47,327 nucleotides of DNA, taken from assembly GCA_030141605.1 (NCBI GenBank), contig JAQGDQ010000023.1, forward strand, positions 746,001 through 793,327, given 5' to 3'. The notes beneath the pieces were generated by a model. The model was not told the DNA's origin. It made no database searches and saw nothing but the letters and a program-made list of their open reading frames with translations. The position numbers and the translations under genes were made by a program. Shown here in pieces: positions 18,540 to 30,400 of this stretch (within the stretch, counting starts at the first letter, position 1; every line of letters begins with the position of its first letter). This DNA comes from Tubiluchus corallicola (taxonomy: Eukaryota > Priapulida > Priapulimorpha > Priapulimorphida > Tubiluchidae).

Positions 18540-20945
18540 GTGTACTGGTATTGGCGGTCACTGTAAAATTTAGCCAAATCAGACTTATTTATCGATAGGG
18601 CCTCTACTAGCTCCGCTGGGAGATTGTTCCAATCATTAACCACTCTATGCTTATATAATTTTGAGTGTCTAGTGGTATTGGCTCGTTGTTTTAACAGTTT
18701 CCTATCGTGACCTCATAGATTCCTGGCAATTCCTATCCTCTCATCAGGTATTAATAGATCTTTACTGGATTTGTCTATGCTATGTAGAGAACAACATGTT
18801 TGCAGTAGAGCAGTTCTTTTCCTTCTGAATTCTAAGGATCGGATATTGAGTAGTCGTAGTCTTTCTGAATATTTCATATCCTTTAATCCTAGGACTGATT
18901 TGGTGGCCCTTTGCTGTATTGCATCAATAGCTTTGCGATGACATACAAGATGTGGACTCTATATATGGGACTCTATAAGAATCAATGCTTGCATCAACTG
19001 ATAAAATTTAGAGAAATTATGGGGCTTAATGTAGAGGTGTAAGAACAACAGCGTAACAGGATACAGTTTTCTTTTTGGCTTGCTCCTTTATGATGTGGAT
19101 ATACAGGAGCCTGATAGAAATATTAGAATAGCCGCTGTGAATCGCTTGAATTACCGATACTACAGTTGCATACTCCAGATGAGGTCTGACTAAAATATAT
19201 AAATATTAGTTAGCCTTTATAGTTCTAAGCCTATTACTGTCCATGAATCTAAAAGTTTTGAGTATTGTCCTTTTGGAGTTTTTACCTTTTCAAAAATATG
19301 TTTGTCAAAGGAAAGTTTGGAAAAGCAAATTAAAGGTCCACATATACGACTTGTACAGGTCCAAATTCACACATGGTATTTCCATCTTGTTGCTGTTTAT
19401 GTGTAGTACATGACACTGATGGTTTGAATCTCATTTGAAACTGTTCACACCAATTGTAGAGATGGAAAATGTCTTTTTGAAGAATGCTGTGATATTGCTC
19501 TGATTGCTGAATTCTGTAAAATTTACCATCCACAAAGAGAAGGATTGGACTGCAGGGAATTTCGAAGATGTCAGTAACATAGATTAAAAGCAGCAATGAT
19601 CCAAGTACTGCTCCCACAACAACTCCACTGTTAAATCTGACCATTCTGAATACTTGTTATTGACTTTCACTTTCTGACTTCTGTGCTTTTAGGAAACTTC
19701 TTCACACAGTTCAGTATGTTACCTTTAACTCCATAACTTTCCAATTTAACCATCAATCTTGTGTGAGAAACTGTATCAAATGGTTTGCAGAAATCTATGT
19801 ATATGACAGCTGCTGCAAGGTTGACCATTCCGTTATTGTTTCCAGCAGATTTGTTATACAAGAACGCCCTTTTAAAAATCCATGTTGACAATGGTTGAAG
19901 CGATTATTAGCAAAAAATTGTTCCAGTATTACGTTCTTGATTATAGTTTCTAATATTTTACCGATAACCGAAGTTAAGCTTTAGACCTGTAATTGTCCGG
20001 GACATCCTTGGTTCTTTTCTTTGCAGAGGCATTATAGTTGCTATCTTCCAGTCGTGTGGAATTTCTCCAGTCTTAATAGAATTGCTGACTATTAACTGAA
20101 GGGCATGCACTACCTCATGTAGAGATTCTAAGACTGGCCTAGAAAAGATATTGTTTGGTCCTGCAACTTCGTATGGTTTCATCTTTAATATTGACAGTAG
20201 TTCGGATTCTGTAACATAAATGTCTTGAAGTGCTGAGTTATTCACTGTTTTTGCACTATTACAAGAAATGTTGACATATCTTCAATAGTATATACTGAAC
20301 AGAAAAATGCATTGAGCAACTGTGCCTTCTGTTTGACTCACATTATGCTTGCCTATTAAAGTTTGGGATGCTGATGTTGTCATCATGTGCTCTTCTCTTA
20401 ATATACCATACATCCAGAATGTCTTAGGGTTATCCTTAAACTCCATTGACAGTTTATTTTCGTATTTTTATTGTGCATCTGTTATGAGATTATTTAATTC
20501 TTCATTGCATTCTGTATAAGTTAGCCAGTTTTGGTCAGTTTTGCAGTAGAGATACCTCTTCCACACTCTTTCTTTCTGAGTTACCAACTTATCAATGTTC
20601 TTGTTCCACAATGGGTGCAGTATATCATCTTTGCACCTATAATTGATTTTTGGTATATGTTCTTGCATAGCTTCCAGAAGTATATTTTTGAATTTTAACC
20701 AGACCTATTTGATGCTGCAATGTAGCTGGATGTTCCAGTCTGCAAGTTTTGTCTGAGGGCATCATAGTTGCCATTTTTGAGGTTAAATTTAAAAAAATTT
20801 TTAGGTTGGCATTCCGTAGATTCGTTGCTGAAAATGCCTCCTGGCACGTAAATGCCTATCTTTACAACATCATGATCTGATTTTCCAATTGGTGCCAGGT
20901 GCCACAGATTGGAAAATTGAAGTTTCCAAATATAAAACACACACT
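18540..20945 (-). pseudogene. Second degenerate CR1/L2-like LINE (endonuclease end to RT C-terminus)
   Basis: Read on the minus strand from 20945 downward. Segments are SDHDVVKIGI (end of the APE domain), DILHPLWNKNI, a finger segment with VAGPNNI and IPHDWKIATIMPL, IYIDFCKPFDTVSHTRL, then GAVLGSLLLLIYVTDI with FVDG in place of the catalytic (F/Y)ADD. RPHLEYA follows near 19180, RLRLLNIRSLEFRRKRT near 18850, and RVVNDWNNLPAELVEAL near 18620. There are many frame breaks and stops. It is a different subfamily from the plus-strand LINE. Confidence 0.82.
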
Positions 20946-21429
20946 AACTATAACGCACTAAGCGAAAAAAATGAAGAAATCTTTAATTAAGAGGAGAAAA
21001 CATTGTGAGTGTAGTTTTAAACTGATTGATGATTATTAGTACACAACATAAATGGGGAAGACAGAGAAACCATATCGAAAACAAGTATTGTACTTTGTGG
21101 ATAGGTCAAAACCAATTACTTGAAAAATATGCTAGTCAAACTCAATAAATTAACTGGTATTATATTACAAACTAGAGTCAAACTGTAGTGCTGGGGTACT
21201 GGTAAATTATATTAATTAATAAATGGAGTGATGGAGTAAACATTGGTAGCTGATGCTTTAATTATAGGAATAACGAGATTGTAAGCCTGGCATTTGTTTG
21301 GAAAAATACTTGTTAGGAATTGTAAAGGATTGTTCAAAATTTACAAAATTAAATCTGAGCTTGAAATTTAATGCAAAGATCTGTTTTAGATTTACCTAAA
21401 GATGTTTTGTTTTCTTTTTTTTTGTCTAG
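20946..21429. other. WDR45 upstream region (promoter and probable 5' UTR intron)
   Basis: About 480 bp between the LINE relic and the WDR45 acceptor. It contains an AATTAATTAAT run near 21212 and a strong polypyrimidine tract at 21402-21427. No gene recognised. The promoter is presumably here or inside the LINE relic. Confidence 0.4.
21402..21429 (+). promoter_or_regulatory. Strong 3' splice site 41 nt upstream of WDR45 ATG
   Basis: A T-rich tract ending TTTTTTTTGTCTAG is a textbook acceptor. It would start the coding exon at 21430. Either a cis-spliced 5' UTR intron or spliced-leader trans-splicing fits. Confidence 0.6.
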
Positions 21430-21470
21430 TTTGAAATCGTCAATCTGCCTTTTGCTACCAGGGTTGCATC

Positions 21471-22505
21471 ATGAGTGTTCACAGTGGATCTAATGTATTA
21501 AGCTTACAATTCAATAGTGACCATTCTTGTTTTACGTGTGCTATGGAGACGGGGCTTCGTATCTACAATGTTGAACCTCTAGTGGAGAAGAAGCGATTAG
21601 ATGTTGCAACTGTTGGTAGCCTTGGAATTGTAGAAATGTTGCATAGGACAAACCTGATAGCAATAGTTGGTGGTGGTGCTATTCCAAAATATGCTGAAAA
21701 TACCGTATTGATTTGGGACGATTTGGAAAAGAAATTTGTTTTAGAGTTTACCTTCACTTTACCTGTCATATCCATCCGGCTTCGCAAGGAGAAAATGGTT
21801 GTGGTCATTCGCAATCAAATACATATTTTTAGTTTCCCGCAAGATCCCAAGAAACTGTTAACGATAGATACTAGAGACAATCCGAGAGGACTCTGTGAAA
21901 TTTGCCCTCTGCAAGACAAGCCAATCATGGTGTTTCCCGGTCATAAGTGTGGTAGCCTGCAGATTGTTGACCTCAACAAATTAGAGCCCGATGCATCGTC
22001 AGCTCCGGTAACCATCAAAGCACATCAGAGTGAAATTGCATGCATTGCTGTTAACCACCAAGGCACAAAGGTGGCCACTGCTTCTCGTAAAGGCACTCTT
22101 ATACGAGTATTTGACCTGGCTAAGAAGACACAGCTTGCAGAGTTGCGACGTGGTGCTGATCCAGCTACAGTGTACTGCATCAGTTTTAGCAATGACTCCT
22201 CATATCTATGTAGTTCCAGTGATAAAGGTACTGTTCATGTTTTTGCACTTGAAAATACACTGTTAAATAGAAGATCCACCTTCCAGAAGATGGGGTTTCT
22301 TGGTACATACGTGGAGTCTCAGTGGGGTCTGGCCAGTTTTACAGTGGCAGCAGAACGGGCATGCATCTGTGCTTTCGGCTCGGGTAGTAGTGTGTATGCA
22401 ATTTGTGTTAATGGAACGTTTCATAAATATGTATTTACACAAGATGGCAACTGTAATCGTGAGGCTTATGATGTGTATATTGACTTGGGTGATGACAATT
22501 TTTAG
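21471..22505 (+). CDS. WDR45: WDR45/WIPI4, PROPPIN autophagy protein, single coding exon
   Basis: A seven-bladed beta-propeller that reads PI3P/PI(3,5)P2 on the growing autophagosome and couples it to the lipid-transfer protein ATG2. The 344-residue product aligns over its whole length with WIPI4 rather than WIPI1/2/3. Matching segments are FNSDHSCF with N15 and D17 (the ATG2-binding positions in human WIPI4), [46 protein letters not shown], the phosphoinositide-binding LRRG at 225-228, SSDKGTVH, and [19 protein letters not shown]. The membrane-inserting blade-6 loop is somewhat shorter than in human. The ATG is the first after a strong splice acceptor. It is intronless across 1035 bp with no defects, sits 0.5 kb from a LINE relic, and is convergent with SMG6. 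Confidence 0.96.
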   Translation: MSVHSGSNVLSLQFNSDHSCFTCAMETGLRIYNVEPLVEKKRLDVATVGSLGIVEMLHRTNLIAIVGGGAIPKYAENTVLIWDDLEKKFVLEFTFTLPVISIRLRKEKMVVVIRNQIHIFSFPQDPKKLLTIDTRDNPRGLCEICPLQDKPIMVFPGHKCGSLQIVDLNKLEPDASSAPVTIKAHQSEIACIAVNHQGTKVATASRKGTLIRVFDLAKKTQLAELRRGADPATVYCISFSNDSSYLCSSSDKGTVHVFALENTLLNRRSTFQKMGFLGTYVESQWGLASFTVAAERACICAFGSGSSVYAICVNGTFHKYVFTQDGNCNREAYDVYIDLGDDNF

Positions 22506-22716
22506 AATCTCTAGACATACACTGACAGTCCTATAACATAAGTTTTTTGTACAGTGATAGAAAATATTGTTAGGATCACCATGTATACTGTTGAATCATT
22601 TTCCCTTTGAGAATCCAGTCAAGTCTACCACATTAACAATGTACAACCTTGGATTAGACTGTACTGAAAATAAGTGTAAAACTAACAAAATGAAAAAAAT
22701 CGCATATAATATAATT

Positions 22717-22722
22717 ATTAAA
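22717..22722 (+). terminator. Possible polyadenylation signal ATTAAA for WDR45
   Basis: ATTAAA 212 nt after the WDR45 stop, the first common signal variant downstream. Motif-based only. Confidence 0.35.
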
Positions 22723-23863
22723 AGTTCAACGCCATCATCTTAAAAACAAATAGGTCAAAAACGCACAATACCACGTTTCTCTTCTTTTATTGGCCTCTAC
22801 AAAATGTTACACAGGAATTAAAGTAAATTTGTAATGGCTTCAATGATGTGCGTAGCAAACATTGTGAACAATCTACTTAAAATGAAGGCATGTTCTATTA
22901 TAGGTGTACATTATTATAACTTTGTGTATTTTTGTATGTTTATAACATAAACTTTCGTTACTGATAATTATTAATACGTTATTGTCCTAACATACAATAA
23001 TTTCTAGTGTATAATACTTCTAAATGTGACTATCTTGGTATATTTATGACTGTGCTTTCACTGCTTTGTCAGTGAGGCATATTGACAAAAGCTATTATCC
23101 TGTCTTATTGTGAATAATGCAAATACATTATTGAATACAATAACACATGGCAATGTATGGCAGTTATCTGTGAAAAGTGATAAAAATCTATTAATTATAG
23201 AATATTTTTAGCTAAGCAATTCCGTAATCGTTATAAAATTTCAAAACCATCAAAATAATATTTTCCAGTAGGCATTTCTTTTGTACAACATACCAGATTC
23301 TAAGCATTTTTAACATTGTAGTACAAACAAAACACAGTATACAGACCAAACGGAAATTTAATGTACATCCACAAATATAAAACACGACTCACTAAATGCC
23401 ATATCCTTATTTATACTGTGAACATTTGAATAATACGATGTAGTAAAAAAATCACTTTTTAAAGTAACAACTAAAAATGGTAATCTGTTCCAAAATAATG
23501 TGAACCTTAAACTGTAATTTCAATCATACAACTGAAAATGGGTTGTTGAAATACATGTACTAAAATATAAAAACAAATTGTCATTGAGAGAATAACAATT
23601 CCAGTAACTAAAAGGCCAGATGTACAGCTGGTGCAAAAACAATGTAGAGGGGTATAGTTAGTTCAATGAAGATGCGTAACATGTTTTTCTCACTAGCAGC
23701 TTATCATTTTCAATGTTTTATATGTTATTTTGATCAAAGCAAGATCAAAGTTTTATGATTCAGTTTAAAAAATAGTTCTTTGAACAATAACTTTTAAAAT
23801 CATTACTTCTGGATAATTTAATTTTTTCAAAAGCTAGTACGCATTATGGACTACTGCTTACTA

Positions 23864-23869
23864 TTTATT
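23864..23869 (-). terminator. Possible polyadenylation signal AATAAA for SMG6
   Basis: AATAAA on the minus strand, 434 nt past the SMG6 stop. A second minus-strand AATAAA occurs near 22788, so a longer 3' UTR that overlaps the WDR45 tail is possible. Confidence 0.35.
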
Positions 23870-24302
23870 ACCATTGATCTAAATATGCAATATTAGCAAG
23901 TGTAAGCAGAAAAAACAACAAATTTACTTGTTTAACACTTGATTTAATAAAGAAGTTGATAATACTACAGAAAAACAAAATTTTCACACTAAGACTATCT
24001 TGCAAAACTTGCAATTCTTTAGAATTAATATTTTTTCAAAAAATGACATTAGAATGTCAAAACGTCGAGTTAATAAGCCAACGCAGTTTAAGCTCGAAAC
24101 TTAATTTACTAATAAAAGTGGATACACAGTTTGCTATATGATACACATTTAAATGCGGTTTCACTTAATGATATGCAATATATAATGAGTTACTGTATAA
24201 CATTGCTTGATAATTTCATAAATAACAAAAGTGAGCTAAGCATTCTTATAACAAAACGATGATTCTAGAATTGTTTACCGGATAGAAGATAACTGCGACG
24301 TG

Positions 24303-24433
24303 CTACCTTGCATTTGCCCACTTGATAAATGGTGGGACATCAGTGACAGGGACATTATGAGCATGAGCTTTAACACACAGATTTTTATCTTCCGTTAACA
24401 GCACAACTTCTCGTTGAATTACTATAGGAGAAT
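24303..24433 (-). CDS. SMG6: SMG6 last exon (PIN domain C-terminus and stop)
   Basis: Acceptor TTTGCAG; phase 1 in. Encodes REVVLLTEDKNLCVKAHAHN and VPPFIKW, then TAG at 24305-24303. The third active-site Asp is the D of TED. The preceding intron (24434-26308) is the longest in the gene at 1875 bp. Confidence 0.93.
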
Positions 24434-27400
24434 CTGCAAAAAATGAAAAATTTGGGCAAAAAGGAACTCTATTCAAGCAACGTTTATCATTAGAAAACTA
24501 TTTTTACATAAAATAAAAGAAACTTCACTATAGTGATCAGCAGCAGTGGTGTATTTGTGAAGAAAGAAGATTCCAAATTTAAAAAATAAAGGAAACAGAA
24601 ATAATTTTAATTGTGGGATTTTTTATGCATTTTCATCACCTTGGCCATCTAATACGTTAATTTCGCTAGTATACCTTGGATGGATTTACGTATATACGGT
24701 TTCTATGACTACACTACTTTTCCAATCATTGCACTGTTTTTGGTGATCTACAGTATAACACCATTATAAATAGCAAACACAGTTTATTGCGTACACACTG
24801 GTAATTCAAACTCAGACAAAACGGAACAAACTTTGAATACAGCAAATCTGGTTATTGCGCACTGCGGGCTTTTCGCCGCACCCATTGCCTGCATTACTAT
24901 GTATTATAAGTTTTATTTGCCTGCTTTACCTTTGCCAGCTATTTGCAAATTAATTTTACAATTAAATTTAACCCATCACTCTTGGTGTTGCAAAAAAGTT
25001 ATTGGACATGCAGCATCCGGAGTTCTTAATATAGCGTGTCGAAAGCCATTTTGTCTACTAGCTGTATAAAAACAGTTTGGCACCTAGTTCATATACGTAC
25101 ACTGACAGCGCACTCCTGGGATGTTTAAAAGTAATGAACCCTACTGCGGATACTTTGCTGCAAAAATCAATTAAAAACAACGGATAAGCTAAAATTTTGT
25201 GCAGACGAAATTGACCGACTTCTTTGAATCTCAATAACTTAACATGTCACGCAAATTTACAACTGATCATATACCACACATTATATATACAAGCAATTTA
25301 AAATGAAATATTTATTAATGTTTTAGTTTTTTGAAAATGCGTAAAATACTCGTTCAATTTGATTATAATACAAAGTAGTTGATACTTGATCTTCTAGAAG
25401 TACTTTACAATCTCTGCAAAGTTACACATTGTACATTATTTATACACTTTTATTTAGTGACCATCTAGTAGTCAGATACATGTTGGCCACGTATACTTAC
25501 AGAGTACCTCGGTTATAGGGTACTTTTCTCTGGGTTCCTATAATGATGTTATACTGTATATATCAAATGAAAGGCAATGATCTAGTGTTGTCCCACTGAT
25601 TGTTCATTTTTTAAGTTGAGGCCCAACGAGGGAACGGGGAGCAAAAAACATCCAAAAATGGAAGTTTAGGCCAGTTCTTCACTCAAACTTATAATTCTTA
25701 GTTTAAGAAATAGGAACATGGGCAGTGCTTGTAATAGTTGGGTAGCCCGTTCAATGACGGGTGTAGTAGGCGTATAAATTGGAATTTGCAGGAGGGCCAC
25801 GACTGCTGGCAATGGGTATTTTTCCTGACTCAACCTGCTGATCTTTTCGAAATTTTGACTGAACACCAAGTACAGAAAATGTTCTAGAAGCGCCTGGTGA
25901 GGGTATTGGAACAAGATATACAGTTCTTCGGAAAGAGAATACAAGATGACACTTTTTACAATGCCTCCACTAGACACCCCTCAAGTTAAATGAAGGTTCC
26001 ATTTTAAAAGATTCGCATTTGGAAGCTACAATGATGTAATACATTGTACTGATTCATCACACTGTACTCTGCCTATAACTTAGTTTGAAAGGCAGTTGCA
26101 TTAAGTAAAATTAGTGAAAAACCTAACACCTTGTAAAAAGTGCAAAGGTAATAAATGAACACCATGTAGGATGTTTGCACATTATTGATTATAAGTGTAT
26201 TTATGAGCAAAACCTTTTGTGAGGTCTTGGTTAGTTAAAAACTAATCTGTGTTATTGCTGTCATAAGTTCTACAGTTGCATAAGTTTTTAATTTATCCAC
26301 ATAGTTACCTTCATCTTTAGGCATGAAATCCCTGGCATAGTCATGACAATAATGCAAGCAGCAAGACAAGATGATATCATCATTGTTTCCCTAGAAAATG
26401 CAATACATTCAACATTTGACTGGCTGTTAGTTTTTGTGTACTGTTGTTAGTTTTCAAAAATTTCATTCGTTTCATTCCTGTATAATACACAGGTCCTTTT
26501 CACAGTTCCGGCAATTGATGATGATCGTGAAAAGGCCAAAGGTTAAGAGAACCAGGCAACGCATTTGTGTACATTTGACAATGCTTCGCAGCCCATGCTA
26601 TTATAATAGTAACAGTTTTAACAGCTAGCTAGAACCCTACCTAGTTCATTTTTTCTTGCTCCCAAGCAAGATCTTGCTAGTAGCTCCTACTACGTGGTTG
26701 TAGTTAAGATGCGTTGCCTGGTTAGCAAAACTGTGAAAAGGCTTATTACAAATGCCCAAAATTTCATTCGAACAATGTTACCCTAATTACTTGTTCTAGA
26801 ACAACATTACTACAAACCTCAAAATCTTCATCACATTCACTACGATATGCAATTGTGGTCATCTCTGAACCTTTAGCCGTAAGCGCCCTCACATGTGAAT
26901 TTCTGTAACTAAAGCAGTCTTCCAACCATTCGATGGCTTTTCTTGCTTGATAAGCCACATTTTCATTATGTTCAGTCGGACTAGTGCGTCCATCACGATA
27001 GCGCTTGATTAGGCCATCAAGTTCATTTATAACTAGAAAAAACGAAAAATATTATTTTATTTTTGAGCTCCTAAACATAAAACATCGGGTTAAACATGAA
27101 TTTATGGACAACAAAATTTCCAATATGAAACACTGTTATAATAATAATAATAATTTCGTTTAGGACACAGTCCGGAGATAACACCTTCAGTAGATCAATA
27201 TTAATTTGCAAGGTGGTCCAGATTATTATTATCTGCATGTTACCCTGATAAAACCGCGTGCTTGATCGAGGAACCAGGGGCATCATTTTTAAGTCTTCGA
27301 TATGACTCGGCCGGGAGTTCAACCCGCCACCTCCCGTATGGGAAGCGAGCATACTACCATCGAGCTATGCATTTATTAATACCTTAGCTCCCAGCACCAC

Positions 27401-30400
27401 TACCCGCAGAAATAAAGAGTTACTGAATTTTGTTTCTTATTGGAAACATTTATCTTTCACTCACTTTTTATGCTCAATAATTATGTGAGATTTACAGTAT
27501 ATAGTATGTATCTCCAGCTGAACAAAGCAGCATTTTTGTTGTAAAATACTGCTTTATTTTTAAACCACAGTGTTTTGGCATAAATAACGGCTTCCTCAGG
27601 TGATAACAATGATAACTTCCAAAGACAGCTTTGAAGTCATGCGAGATTCTAGAAGTATCGAAAATTACATATTCAGTTCGGTCACAATTGCCTAACAAGC
27701 ATTCAAGATAGAGAAATTAAATGAAACTGACAGCACATGTATGATACTTAACCTCTGTTAATAATTTGTAGAGGTAAATATCCATACCAACTAAAGGTAC
27801 AACAAGAGTATAGCTTTCCCATAGGACAACTGTTTGCAATCCTGCCAAGTGGTTGACAAAGCTATTAGTATCTGGGATGAGGTAAAGTGGATAGACATTA
27901 ATCACTGAAGGTCGTGCTTTATGCTCTTTTTCCAGCACAGCCTAGAGAAAAATGTAATCACTAGCAAATATACCAATTAATAATGCAAATGAGTAATGGG
28001 AAATTATCTCAAATGTATGTCAATTACTGCTAGTTTGCACAGATAAAAGCACTAATGTTTTAAGATTAATCTTACTTATAAATTCTCACCTCATTATTGC
28101 TAAATTTTACAAATAAATAAATATTTGAGCTAAGTGTGATACAGCAGCAAACGAATGTACAAGTAATATAGGTATTTAAGCAGCATTTAAACTGCAAATA
28201 TTATACAAACCTTGTTCTTGCTATGACGACGTTCGTGTTTTTCTCTCTTTTTTTCCAAAGCCAGCTTTTTTTCCCTAAGTGCACGAACATGCTCGTCATC
28301 AATATCTCCGACCACTTCTTCAACTTCTTCCAGCTGCTCCTGAAAATTTACAATTTCAAAGAATCATTTTAATTGACCAAACAGGATCAAGTTCAAAAAC
28401 CCCCCAAAAAAAACACAAAAATTCTCAATAATATGTAAAATTAAATGCAGACCAGTTATGGTTTAGCAATTACTAGACTGTGAAATGAATGTAATAAGCT
28501 AAATATGCTTCAACAGAATATAACCTTGTTTTCTAAATTTCTAATGGATAGATAAGTGATCATAATGTGTGATTACTGACAAAAGTAAATAGATGAGTGA
28601 TCATTTGGAAAACTGTTTCTGTTAGTTTCATTTGTTGTATTAATTCTAGCTGTTTCCTTGTTCATGGAGTAGGTTTCACATCTGAGCATGCAGGAAACAT
28701 CTCCATACCTTCTCTCAGTAAAACAGACATTAATCCTTGGTAATGACTTTTTTGGTCCCACTACAACCATCTACATCAGGCAAGCATGTAACTGAGTGTT
28801 AGATAATGGCTGATAAATGGCCCAACAGTATAAAATAATATGTTGTGTTGCGTTTTGAATGTGTTTTGTGAACTTGATTGAGCTCCACAAGGATGTAATC
28901 ATATTAATGTATAATAATTAGCCCGACTTTTTTAGACAAAATTTGATTGATGGATTGATACGTCTCAGAACTAGGAAATTATTTTTTTGGACCAGGGTTG
29001 GCTTGACTTTGGCTTAAAATGGTTGTGCTTTCTCCCTCTGACCAAAACTTTGGCAAAAAAAAAAAAAAAATTGGAACTTTATTTTGGAGTTAGATGTTTT
29101 TTTTGTAATTTGGTTAAATTAAATCTACTGAAATCCTGTGGTAAAACAAAATTCACACCATCTCGTTTCATGCTCTCCTGGCTTTCTACTTGACTATTAA
29201 CATTTTCTTAAGAAACAAATAAAATAAAAAATTAAATTAGTCTTACAGTATCACTGTCACTACACTGGCGACTGTCAGAATTATGTTCTGATGAACCACC
29301 TTCCTCCACAGGGATGAGGAGTGGTTCATATTCATGAGTTTGTATATTGAATTGCATCACAGGATCATCAAGGCCGCACAGATAGTCACCAAACTTCAGA
29401 ATATTCTGCATGCGAGTGTAGTCTCTTGCCAGATCCTAAATCAAAATAACACTATCATCAATAACCGAAATTTAAATTTCTATAGTTAACTCCTTCACCA
29501 TTATAAATGTTTAAGCATTTTCAACATGCTTGTTCAAGAATGTTAATAGTACTCACATTAACTACAAAATCGAGAAAAAGTATACAATTTCTGAAAGTAT
29601 GAAAATAAGCTAGTGCTCTTCTGATCTGTGTCATGGTCATAATCGTGAAGAAGACAAAGTGTCCATTAAGCCTCATTTTTTTCACCAGGAGCATTTTTAT
29701 GATTAATTTCTGAAAGTACATTAAATTTCCTTTCTAATGGTAAAAAAATTTCATTCTCAATATTTTTTGTTTAGACCACAAAGTAGCAAGATAATTTAAA
29801 AATGTTAAGATTATGCAACGGTCATAATCAATTTTAAAAACTGTTAGCTATTAAATCATAGTTCTTAAACACTACTAAACACTGCTCAGCAAAAAGTTGA
29901 AAAGTATCTTTTCAGGCAAAATGCTAAAAAAATATTAATATTCGACAAACATTATTTACAAACAAACAAGACAATAACAGATGCTGAGCTCCGTGAATAC
30001 GTTAGTTGGTGTAAGAACTGTACAAAAATCTTTGCAATCAAAGAGAAAAACTGAAAAATTTGAAAAATGTTCCAGGAACAAAAACTAAAAAACTTATGGA
30101 CTTATATCTTGCCAACAACATGTATTCAAGTTTGCTAGTAGCTAGGAGACTGAAACATTGATTTTGTCTGCCATAAATGACAGGTAAAGGTATACACCCA
30201 GTGGAGCAGAGTAACAATTGCATTTACAACTGCTGCTGTCTTTAGCTGCAGAAACTACAATGACCTAAGTTTTGGTACAAAGCATGTGCAATGAGCTGTT
30301 TTGCAGGATCAACATTCAGGTATAACATGATAACAGAAACATTTACTTGTTTGCTGTACAATGAAATAAATGGTAATAAAGACAGTAACAGTAATTAACA

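Larger units (their letters stand above)
22506..24302. other. Convergent 3' UTR region between WDR45 and SMG6
   Basis: AT-rich sequence with no credible coding frame, holding the two 3' UTRs tail to tail. Candidate poly(A) signals are listed separately. Confidence 0.55.

Noticed and set aside
27300-27370. Functional tRNA-Gly gene on the minus strand
   Set aside because: The acceptor stem does not pair fully and the sequence continues into a SINE body with an (ATT)n tail.
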